Positions 34,040 to 40,702 of a stretch of DNA of 64,000 bases are shown here, one piece after another; position 1 is the stretch's first letter, and each line of letters begins with the position of its first letter. Both the position numbers and the translations under genes were made by a program. Source of the stretch: F23-B02 sp963625685 (GTDB lineage Bacteria; Bacillota; Clostridia; Oscillospirales; Oscillospiraceae); contig CAVFTR010000004.1 of NCBI GenBank assembly GCA_963625685.1, positions 62,001-126,000 on the forward strand, written 5' to 3'. A model generated the notes under the pieces. It made no database searches and had not been told where the DNA came from. It was given only the letters and a program-made list of their open reading frames with translations.

Positions 34040-34237
34040 AAATCAAAAACGCGCATATCATAGAAAAAATGCGTTTTTCCGTTTAACGATGCAGAATAAA
34101 GGCAATATTGCAAATATTGCACCTGACGAGATAAAAAACTCTTCTCTAAATATCCCATTTGACTAAACACACAAAAAATATGCGCAATTTTTGTTGATTA
34201 TTGCGGGCGATTATTTTGAAAATAACAGGTATAAATG

Positions 34238-34266
34238 TTGACTGAAAAAATTCATGATGCTACAAT
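34238..34266 (+). promoter_or_regulatory. Promoter of the P-loop/KOR operon
   Basis: TTGACT and TACAAT with a 17-bp spacer. The leader contains a 7-bp hairpin (CGTTCAT/ATGAACG, 34284-34300) directly in front of a near-perfect GGAGGTGAT ribosome site. Confidence 0.8.
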
Positions 34267-34313
34267 ATATGCGTATCTAAATGCGTTCATATAATGAACG
34301 GAGGTGATTTTCA

Positions 34314-35054
34314 ATGAAGAATGTTAAGGTCCTTATCGGCAACTACGGCAGCGGCAAGAGCGAGCTGGCCCTGAACTTTGCTATGCAGGCCGCCGCCAGA
34401 GGAGAGAGGACAGAGCTTATAGATCTTGATATGGTCAATACGTATTTCAGACTCACAGAGCGCGGCAAGATGGTCGAGCAGAAGGAGATAAGGCTCGTAT
34501 CTCCGAACTATGCCTGCTCGGGTATCGAGACGCTCTCGCTGCCGGCCGAGGTGGCGTCGGCCTTTGTCCTCGACTGGGACACGGTCGTGTTCGACGTCGG
34601 CGGCGACGATGTCGGAGCAACTGCGCTGGGCCGCTATCATCAGGATTTTATGGACCTTGAGCCGGGCGCTCTCGAGGTGCTCAACGTCGTCAATATCCGC
34701 AGGCCCCTGTCCGGCACGGTCGAAAAGCTAATAAAGCTTCAGGAGGGAATGCAGGCACATTCGAGACTCCGGATAACGGGCATGATAAATAACGCGAACC
34801 TCGCGGGGGAGACCTCGGTCGAGGAGCTGCGCGACGGATATAAGATGCTCAGGGAGGTCTCCGACAGGACAGGCATCCCCATTGCGTACACGACGGGCAA
34901 GAAGGACCTGCTCGAGCAGTTCCTTGCCGAGGGCCACGACCCGAAATATATCGGCAGGCCGATCGCGATAGACGTGTACATGCACCGTGACTGGGATTCA
35001 TATATCAAATACGGCCTGCACACGGTCGACCCGCAGAAAAACTTCAAGCATTAA
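34314..35054 (+). CDS. P-loop ATP-binding protein associated with 2-oxoacid:ferredoxin oxidoreductase
   Basis: 246-aa protein with Walker A GNYGSGKSEL at residues 8-17, a DLDMVNTYFR strand, VVFDVGGDDVG as a Walker-B-like motif, and NVVNIRRPLSG and GMINNANLAGETS later. The layout resembles SIMIBI-class NTPases (MinD/CooC-like). It is first in the operon, 71 bp ahead of the ferredoxin subunit of KOR. A role in maturation or cofactor insertion of the iron-sulfur/TPP enzyme is plausible by analogy with CooC but not shown. Confidence 0.6.
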   Translation: MKNVKVLIGNYGSGKSELALNFAMQAAARGERTELIDLDMVNTYFRLTERGKMVEQKEIRLVSPNYACSGIETLSLPAEVASAFVLDWDTVVFDVGGDDVGATALGRYHQDFMDLEPGALEVLNVVNIRRPLSGTVEKLIKLQEGMQAHSRLRITGMINNANLAGETSVEELRDGYKMLREVSDRTGIPIAYTTGKKDLLEQFLAEGHDPKYIGRPIAIDVYMHRDWDSYIKYGLHTVDPQKNFKH

Positions 35055-35125
35055 ATGCGCGTCCCCGCTTTACGCGGATCAGATAAATCAGCAAATAGCA
35101 AAAAATAAAGAAAAGAGGTAGCAAC

Positions 35126-35335
35126 ATGGTAAAGGTAACCATCAATGAGGACCTGTGCAAGGGCTGTGGTCTCTGTGCAAGAGCCTGCCCCAAGGGTTGC
35201 ATTGAACTTTCCAAGGCAAAAATCAACGCAAAAGGCTATCACCCGGCAGAGGTTGTAAAACCTGAAGAGTGCATCGGCTGCGCTTCCTGCGCACGCACTT
35301 GCCCCGACGTGGTAATCCACATCGAGAAGGATTAA
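35126..35335 (+). CDS. 2-oxoacid:ferredoxin oxidoreductase delta subunit (2[4Fe-4S] ferredoxin)
   Basis: 69-aa ferredoxin-like subunit with two full cluster motifs, CKGCGLCARACPKGC and CIGCASCARTCPD. It carries electrons from the catalytic core to soluble ferredoxin. It is the usual small subunit of the four-gene KOR/VOR enzymes. The ribosome site is AAGAGGTAG. Codon choice is strongly biased, as in highly expressed genes. Confidence 0.9.
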   Translation: MVKVTINEDLCKGCGLCARACPKGCIELSKAKINAKGYHPAEVVKPEECIGCASCARTCPDVVIHIEKD

Positions 35336-35348
35336 GGAGGAAATTATA

Positions 35349-36434
35349 ATGGCAAAAACTCTTATGAAGGGTAGCGAAGCTATTGCAGAGGCAGCCATCA
35401 GAGCCGGCGCTCGTTATTTCTTCGGCTATCCCATCACCCCGCAGACCGAGATCCCTGAATACATGTCTGCACGCATGTTCGACCCCGACGTAAACGGCTG
35501 CTTCCTGCAGGCTGAGTCCGAAGTTGCAGCTATCAATATGATCTACGGCGCAGCCGGTACCGGCGCACGTGCCATAACTTCCTCCTCCAGCCCCGGCATC
35601 TCCCTGAAGCAGGAAGGTATCTCCTACTGCGCAGGCGCAATGCTTCCCTGCGTTATCCTGAACGTAATGCGCGGCGGCCCCGGCCTCGGCAACATTCAGG
35701 CTTCCCAGGGCGACTACTTCCAGGCTGTCAAGGGCGGCGGCAACGGCGACTACCACCTGCTGACCTACGCACCCGCATCGGTCCAGGAAGCTGTCGACAT
35801 CATGATGTTTGCATACGACAAGGCCGAGCAGTACCGCATCCCCGTGCTGTTCATCGCAGACGGCATCATCGCTCAGATGATGGAGCCTGTTGAAATGCCC
35901 GAAATGATCGACTACAAGATCGATCCCGAGAAGAAGCCCTGGGCATGCACCGGCTGGAAGCCCGGCGACGACCCCGCAAAGCGCGGCGTCATCAACTCCA
36001 TCTACATCGACACCGAGTCTCTGTCCGTACACAACGAGGAGCTTCAGGCAATGTACGCCGAGGTCACCAAGAACGAGCAGATGTGGGAAGACTACAAGCT
36101 TGAAGACGCGGAGTTTATCATCACCGCGTTCGGCACCGTCGCCCGTATCGCAAAGTCTGCCGTTGACCAGCTCAGGGCAGAGGGCATAAACGTCGGTCTG
36201 GTACGTCCCATCACGGTATGGCCGTTCCCGTACGATGCAGTTGCAAAGGCAGTCAGCGCCGAAAGCGTAAAGGCGGTCCTTGACGTGGAGCTGAACGAAG
36301 GCCAGATGCTCGAAGACGTTAAGCTCGCTGTATGCGGCGCAAAGCCTATTGATTTCTTCGGCCACTGCGGCTCCCAGATGCCCACCACCGACGAGATCGT
36401 TGCAAAGATCAAGAGCATGAAGGAGGGTAAATAA
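35349..36434 (+). CDS. 2-oxoacid:ferredoxin oxidoreductase alpha subunit (VorB/KorA)
   Basis: 361-aa pyrimidine-domain and domain-II subunit. MKGSEAIAEAAIRAGARYFFGYPITPQTEIPEYM and the TSSSSPGISLKQEGISYCAG block are diagnostic. With the beta subunit it decarboxylates a 2-oxoacid on TPP to the acyl-CoA, reducing ferredoxin. 2-oxoglutarate and branched-chain 2-oxoacids cannot be told apart here; the compact four-subunit form is often annotated as 3-methyl-2-oxobutanoate dehydrogenase. Confidence 0.88.
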   Translation: MAKTLMKGSEAIAEAAIRAGARYFFGYPITPQTEIPEYMSARMFDPDVNGCFLQAESEVAAINMIYGAAGTGARAITSSSSPGISLKQEGISYCAGAMLPCVILNVMRGGPGLGNIQASQGDYFQAVKGGGNGDYHLLTYAPASVQEAVDIMMFAYDKAEQYRIPVLFIADGIIAQMMEPVEMPEMIDYKIDPEKKPWACTGWKPGDDPAKRGVINSIYIDTESLSVHNEELQAMYAEVTKNEQMWEDYKLEDAEFIITAFGTVARIAKSAVDQLRAEGINVGLVRPITVWPFPYDAVAKAVSAESVKAVLDVELNEGQMLEDVKLAVCGAKPIDFFGHCGSQMPTTDEIVAKIKSMKEGK

Positions 36435-37196
36435 ATGTCCGTAGTATTTGAGAGAACCAAGCTCCTTACCGACAAGACTTTCCATTACTGCCCCGGCTGC
36501 AACCACGGCATAATCCATCGCCTGGTAGCAGAGTCCATCGAGGAGCTCGAAAAGGAAGGCGTTATCGAGGAAGGTAAGGTCATCGGCGTAGCACCTGTCG
36601 GCTGCTCCGTATTTGCATATGATTACTTTAACTGCGATATGTACGAGGCCGCACACGGCCGTGCGCCCGCAGTCGCGACCGGCGCAAAGCGCGTTGTCGG
36701 CAAAGACACCCTCGTATTCACCTACCAGGGCGACGGCGACCTCGCTTCCATCGGTACCGCCGAGATCGTTCACGCCGCACACCGCGGCGAGCACATCTGC
36801 ACCATTTTCGTCAACAATGCCATTTACGGCATGACTGGCGGCCAGATGGCTCCTACCACCCTCGTAGGTCAGAAGACCACCACCTCCCCCATGGGCCGTG
36901 ACGAGGCATGGTGCGGCGCACCCCTCCGCGTTTCCGAGATGCTCGCCACCATCCCCGGCTCCTACTACATCGAGCGCTGCGCTGTCAACACCAACGCAAA
37001 CATCATGAAGACCAAGAAGGCCATCAAAAAGGCGTTCACCTATCAGATGCAGGGCAAGGGCTTCTGCCTGATAGAGGTCCTGTCCACCTGCCCCACCAAC
37101 TGGGGCCTCAGCCCGGTCGAGTCTTTGAAGTGGCTCGAAGAGAACATGATCCCCTACTATCCCCTCGGTGTTAAGAAAGACAAGGAGGCCGAATAA
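36435..37196 (+). CDS. 2-oxoacid:ferredoxin oxidoreductase beta subunit, TPP-binding
   Basis: 253-aa subunit that binds thiamine pyrophosphate and magnesium: CPGCNHGIIHR at the start, GDGDLASIGTAEIVHAAHRGEHICTIFVNNAIYGMTGGQ as the GDG...NN cofactor motif, and TTTSPMGR after it. It begins directly after the alpha stop codon and precedes the gamma subunit by 1 bp. Ile is almost always ATC here, unlike the ATA-rich neighbours. Confidence 0.9.
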   Translation: MSVVFERTKLLTDKTFHYCPGCNHGIIHRLVAESIEELEKEGVIEEGKVIGVAPVGCSVFAYDYFNCDMYEAAHGRAPAVATGAKRVVGKDTLVFTYQGDGDLASIGTAEIVHAAHRGEHICTIFVNNAIYGMTGGQMAPTTLVGQKTTTSPMGRDEAWCGAPLRVSEMLATIPGSYYIERCAVNTNANIMKTKKAIKKAFTYQMQGKGFCLIEVLSTCPTNWGLSPVESLKWLEENMIPYYPLGVKKDKEAE

Positions 37197-37197
37197 T

Positions 37198-37740
37198 ATG
37201 AAAAAACAGTTTTTGTTCGCCGGTTTCGGCGGTCAGGGCATGCTCCTGATCGGTAAGTTCCTTGCAATGGCATGCATGCTCGACGGCAAGCACGTCTCCT
37301 GGCTGCCTTCCTACGGCCCCGAGATGCGCGGCGGTACCGCAAACTGCTCGGTCATCGTCTCCGACGATCCCGTTGCTTCTCCTCTGGTCGACCAGGCTGA
37401 CGTCGTTGTCGCCATGAACCGTCCTTCTCTGGACAAGTTCGAGAGCTACGTCAAGCCCGGCGGAGTTCTGGTCATCAACAGCTCTCTGATCGACCGCAAG
37501 GCAGAGCGCAGCGATATCCAGGTCGTCTACTGCGACGCAAACCGCATCGCTGAGGAGATCGGCAACCCCAAGGGCGCGAACGTCGCTATCCTCGGCGCGC
37601 TGCTCGCAAAGGCTCCCGTCGTTGACGACGAGAAGATGAGCGAGGCTATCCGCATCGAGCTCGGTGAGCGCAAGGCAAAGTTCCTGCCCGGCAACATGAA
37701 GGCGCTTCAGGCCGGCAAGGAAGACGCTGCAAAGCAGTAA
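37198..37740 (+). CDS. 2-oxoacid:ferredoxin oxidoreductase gamma subunit
   Basis: 180-aa subunit with the CoA-handling domain signature FAGFGGQGMLLIGKFLA, SYGPEMRGGTANCSVIVSD and the late KGANVAILGALL block. It completes the delta-alpha-beta-gamma set. The ATG with AAGGAGGCC upstream is chosen; an earlier start lies inside the beta gene. A strong terminator follows. Confidence 0.9.
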   Translation: MKKQFLFAGFGGQGMLLIGKFLAMACMLDGKHVSWLPSYGPEMRGGTANCSVIVSDDPVASPLVDQADVVVAMNRPSLDKFESYVKPGGVLVINSSLIDRKAERSDIQVVYCDANRIAEEIGNPKGANVAILGALLAKAPVVDDEKMSEAIRIELGERKAKFLPGNMKALQAGKEDAAKQ

Positions 37741-37756
37741 TATCCGGTTTTTTACG

Positions 37757-37790
37757 ACAGGTACAGCCCAAACGGCTGTACCTGTTTTTT
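37757..37790 (+). terminator. Terminator of the KOR operon
   Basis: Perfect 12-bp stem ACAGGTACAGCC with its complement, 5-nt loop and six T residues. Confidence 0.92.
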
Positions 37791-37863
37791 GCCGCTCATT
37801 TCTCCGTATTTTCCGGTCGCAAATAACATTTCTCAACAGCACCGAGCGACATGCTTCGGAGAA

Positions 37864-37896
37864 TTACATAAGTATAATAATTATTACCTTATGTAA
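37864..37896 (+). promoter_or_regulatory. Palindrome over the spoIIE -10 region
   Basis: Perfect inverted repeat TTACATAAG-N15-CTTATGTAA. A TATAAT (37873-37878) lies inside the spacer, so a dimeric regulator bound here would cover the promoter. The half-site recurs around the small TSCPD gene near 56.6-56.9 kb. No Spo0A box was seen in this region. Confidence 0.55.
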
Positions 37897-37913
37897 ACTG
37901 ACGGAGGATAAAA

Positions 37914-40247
37914 ATGGACATGAAAGGCTCGATCGCGGCGATCAGGGGCGCGATAAGCAAAAGCGCGGCGGAGCAAAGCACGCCGGTGGTCATAGGCGCG
38001 GCATATGCCGTCTTGTATCTTATAGGCGGGGTGCTGCTCGCGTCGGCGCGCCTGCTCGGTTCGGCCGGACCCTTCGGCATGGCGGCCGTGGCGGCCTCCG
38101 GCGCGGGGCTGAACGCAGTCGCCTGTCTCATAGGCGCCGCCGTCGGCTACATAATAAGCAGCGGACTCGGCGGCGGCATACGCTACCTTGCCGCAATAGT
38201 TCTGGTGTATACGATAAGCTTTGCCTTTCAGGGCACGAGGCTCTCCGCAAAATGCGTCTTCGCGCCGTGCGTCGCCGCCCTTGCCGCGCTCTCTACAGGC
38301 ATACTGTCGAGCTTCACCGCTGTGTTCACGCAGGCTCCGGCAGCGGCGGTAATACTCATTGAGACCGTGTTTTCCTTCGGCGGCTGCTGGTTTTTCCGCG
38401 AGGCGATGAGCGATGACGAGCGCACTACGGAGGCCGAGGAGCTGCGCTACACCGGCAGCGTGCTCATAACGGCGGCAGTCCTGCTCATGGCGGTGTCGCA
38501 GATCGAGCTCTTCGGCGCGATATCGCTCGGCAGGCTCACGGCGCTGCTGATCGTCATGACCTGCACCCTGCGCTGCGGGATAATGACAGGCTGCACCATC
38601 GGAACGGCCTTCGGTATAGCAATGGATCTTGCCGAGGGCGGCATGCCGTTTTACACGATGGCCTACGCCTTTGCCGGGCTCATGTCCGGCATGTTCAACC
38701 GCCGGGGACGGCTGGCGTTCCTGCTGGCGTTCATAACGGCGAACGCGGCGGCGGTGGCCTGCGCATGGTCGTATCAGCCGGAGCTGAGCTCGCTGTTCGA
38801 GGTATTCACGGCTTCGGTCGTGTTCCTGCTGCTGCCCTCGGGCTTTCTCAACCGCGCGGGCTCGATGGTGCAGCCCGTTATCGGCGGCAGCGGCGAATCC
38901 GGGCTGCGGCGCTATGTGGCGCGGCGGGTCATGGGGCTGAGCCGCGCATATGCAGGGCTTTACGAGCTTGTCCGCCGCAACGTCGACGAGCAGTATAACG
39001 ACACAGACCCCGCCAAGGTATTCGACCGCGCTGCCGACAGCGTCTGCCTGAAATGCAGGGAGAAGAACCGTTGCTGGAACCGCGACTATATAGACACGCT
39101 GTCCGCTTTGAACGACGCAACGCCGAAGATGCTCGGCCGCGGCACGCTGGAGCTTGGCGACATCCCGCGCCGCTTCACCGAAAAATGCAAAACGCCCGAG
39201 GCCTTCGTCACGGCCGTGAACGCCGAGCTCCGCGCGGCGGCCTACCGCCGTCAGTTCGCCGGCAGCCTGCGCGAGAGCCGCAATACCGCCTGGGGGCAGT
39301 ATTCGGACATGGCCGTGATACTCGGCTCCGTGTCAAAGGAGCTTTCGGGAACAAACGGCGCTGACCACCTCGCGGAAAGACGGCTCATACGCTATCTTCT
39401 CTCGCTCGATATCGACGCGGACGCCGCCGTGTACCGCGATTCTCGCGGCCGTCTCCGCGCCGTCATAGAAAGCGGCTCGCTCCGGCGGCTCACGGAGCAC
39501 GACGACTATCTCGACCGCCTGTCCGGCGTGCTCGGCCTGCGCCTGTGCCGGCTCAAAAGCCAGAACGACAGCGAGGCAAGGCTCGTGCTCATGGAGGCGG
39601 AGCCTCTTGCCGTGTCCGTCGGCATAGCTGCGCTCAAGAAAAAGGGGGAGAAGGTCAGCGGCGACAGAGGCACGTATTTCAAGACCGACGCGGGCGTTCT
39701 GTGCGTCATATTGTCTGACGGCATGGGCTGCGGCGAGGCCGCCGCGAGCGAGAGCCGCAGCGTAACAGACATCCTTGAGGGCTTCCTGCGCGCCGGCGTC
39801 GACCCCGCGGTCGCGATGAAAACGCTCAACTCGGTCATGCTGCTCAGATGCGGCGACAACTGGGGCTTTGCCACGGTCGATCTCATGTGCGTCGACCTGT
39901 TCTCGGGCGAGACAAGCTTTTATAAATACGGTGCCGCGCCCAGCTATGTCAGCTCCCGCCGCGGCATACGCAGGATAAACTGCGAAAGCTTCGCGCCGGG
40001 ACTCAGCGGCACTGCGGGAGCTGCGCCGGATATCGTGCGCATGCGCCTGAAGCCCGGCAGCACCGCGATAATTGCCTCCGACGGCGTCGTCGGAGACTCG
40101 GACGACGCCTGGCTGCGCGATATCCTGAGCCGCTGCGGCGACGATATGAAGGAGCTTGCGCGTGATACGCTCAAGGCCGCCGAGCGCAACTGCAGCTATT
40201 CTGACGATATGACCGTGCTCGCCGTGCGCGTGGAAGAGCGCGTCTGA
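37914..40247 (+). CDS. spoIIE: Stage II sporulation protein E, PP2C-type phosphatase
   Basis: 777-aa protein that dephosphorylates the anti-anti-sigma factor SpoIIAA and so activates sigma-F in the forespore. Residues 25-320 hold about ten hydrophobic helices, a central cytoplasmic region (330-530, with CLKCREKNRCW) follows, and the C-terminal PP2C domain (about 560-775) has ILSDGMGCGEAA, FATVDLMCVDL, IASDGVVGDSDDAW and SDDMTVLAVRV metal-binding blocks. A GGAGGAT ribosome site precedes the ATG. Length and order match SpoIIE of other Clostridia. Confidence 0.92.
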   Translation: MDMKGSIAAIRGAISKSAAEQSTPVVIGAAYAVLYLIGGVLLASARLLGSAGPFGMAAVAASGAGLNAVACLIGAAVGYIISSGLGGGIRYLAAIVLVYTISFAFQGTRLSAKCVFAPCVAALAALSTGILSSFTAVFTQAPAAAVILIETVFSFGGCWFFREAMSDDERTTEAEELRYTGSVLITAAVLLMAVSQIELFGAISLGRLTALLIVMTCTLRCGIMTGCTIGTAFGIAMDLAEGGMPFYTMAYAFAGLMSGMFNRRGRLAFLLAFITANAAAVACAWSYQPELSSLFEVFTASVVFLLLPSGFLNRAGSMVQPVIGGSGESGLRRYVARRVMGLSRAYAGLYELVRRNVDEQYNDTDPAKVFDRAADSVCLKCREKNRCWNRDYIDTLSALNDATPKMLGRGTLELGDIPRRFTEKCKTPEAFVTAVNAELRAAAYRRQFAGSLRESRNTAWGQYSDMAVILGSVSKELSGTNGADHLAERRLIRYLLSLDIDADAAVYRDSRGRLRAVIESGSLRRLTEHDDYLDRLSGVLGLRLCRLKSQNDSEARLVLMEAEPLAVSVGIAALKKKGEKVSGDRGTYFKTDAGVLCVILSDGMGCGEAAASESRSVTDILEGFLRAGVDPAVAMKTLNSVMLLRCGDNWGFATVDLMCVDLFSGETSFYKYGAAPSYVSSRRGIRRINCESFAPGLSGTAGAAPDIVRMRLKPGSTAIIASDGVVGDSDDAWLRDILSRCGDDMKELARDTLKAAERNCSYSDDMTVLAVRVEERV

Positions 40248-40258
40248 GGTATAAAGCC

Positions 40259-40576
40259 ATGACAAGACGGTTAAACTACAGGCAGAAAGCTGAGGGCAGG
40301 GAGGCCAGTGATGTGATCAAGGGAGTTGCGAAAAGGGTCATAGTCGTCAAATCGCCCGACCCGAAGGTATTTGAGGAAGCGATATTCATCGTTCGCGAGG
40401 ATTATATGAAGACCGCCGGGATCAGCCGCTCGCAGCTTCTCAACGAGGCGCGGCAGGCGGCGGGAAGCTATGCCGGCACAAAGCGCGCATCTGGGCTTCC
40501 GACCGCCGCTGTCGCCGCCATATCGACGCTCATCGGCAGCGGAGCCGCCGCGGCGCTGATGTATTTTATAATGTGA
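40259..40576 (+). CDS. Small protein with C-terminal membrane helix, unknown function
   Basis: 105-aa protein with a basic N terminus, a KRVIVVKSPDPKVFEEAIFIVREDY segment likely forming beta-alpha-beta structure, and a terminal hydrophobic helix (about residues 82-104). It starts 11 bp after spoIIE and ends just before a terminator, so it is probably part of the spoIIE transcript. No family was recognised with confidence. Confidence 0.65.
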   Translation: MTRRLNYRQKAEGREASDVIKGVAKRVIVVKSPDPKVFEEAIFIVREDYMKTAGISRSQLLNEARQAAGSYAGTKRASGLPTAAVAAISTLIGSGAAAALMYFIM

Positions 40577-40579
40577 ACA

Positions 40580-40618
40580 AATTCCCAAGGCTCAGGCGGT
40601 CCTTGGGAATTGTTTTTT
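40580..40618 (+). terminator. Terminator of the spoIIE operon
   Basis: Perfect 11-bp stem AATTCCCAAGG with its complement around a 10-nt loop, followed by six T residues. The tail overlaps a TTGTCGAA word that matches a Spo0A box but is probably coincidental. Confidence 0.88.
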
Positions 40619-40653
40619 GTCGAAAAAATCACTTTATTTTTTCCCTCATGTGG

Positions 40654-40689
40654 TATAATATATGTGCTGTGTTGATTAGCAACTGCTAA
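40654..40689 (+). promoter_or_regulatory. copA promoter -10 box and palindromic operator
   Basis: TATAAT at 40654-40659 is followed by a perfect palindrome TTAGCA-AC-TGCTAA at 40676-40689, inside the predicted leader about 10 nt after the transcription start. It does not match the CopY box (TACANNTGTA) or a CsoR site. Some other metal-responsive repressor may bind it. Confidence 0.5.
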
Positions 40690-40702
40690 CTGAGGTGATA
40701 CC

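Noticed and set aside
35223..36794. A 523-codon open frame on the minus strand across the KOR genes
   Set aside because: It is a shadow of the strongly codon-biased korD-korA-korB genes, lacks a ribosome site and has no recognisable domain.
40617..40624. TTGTCGAA, a perfect Spo0A box word, ahead of copA
   Set aside because: It is formed by the T tract of the spoIIE terminator, and an 8-mer is expected about twice by chance in a window of this size on both strands.
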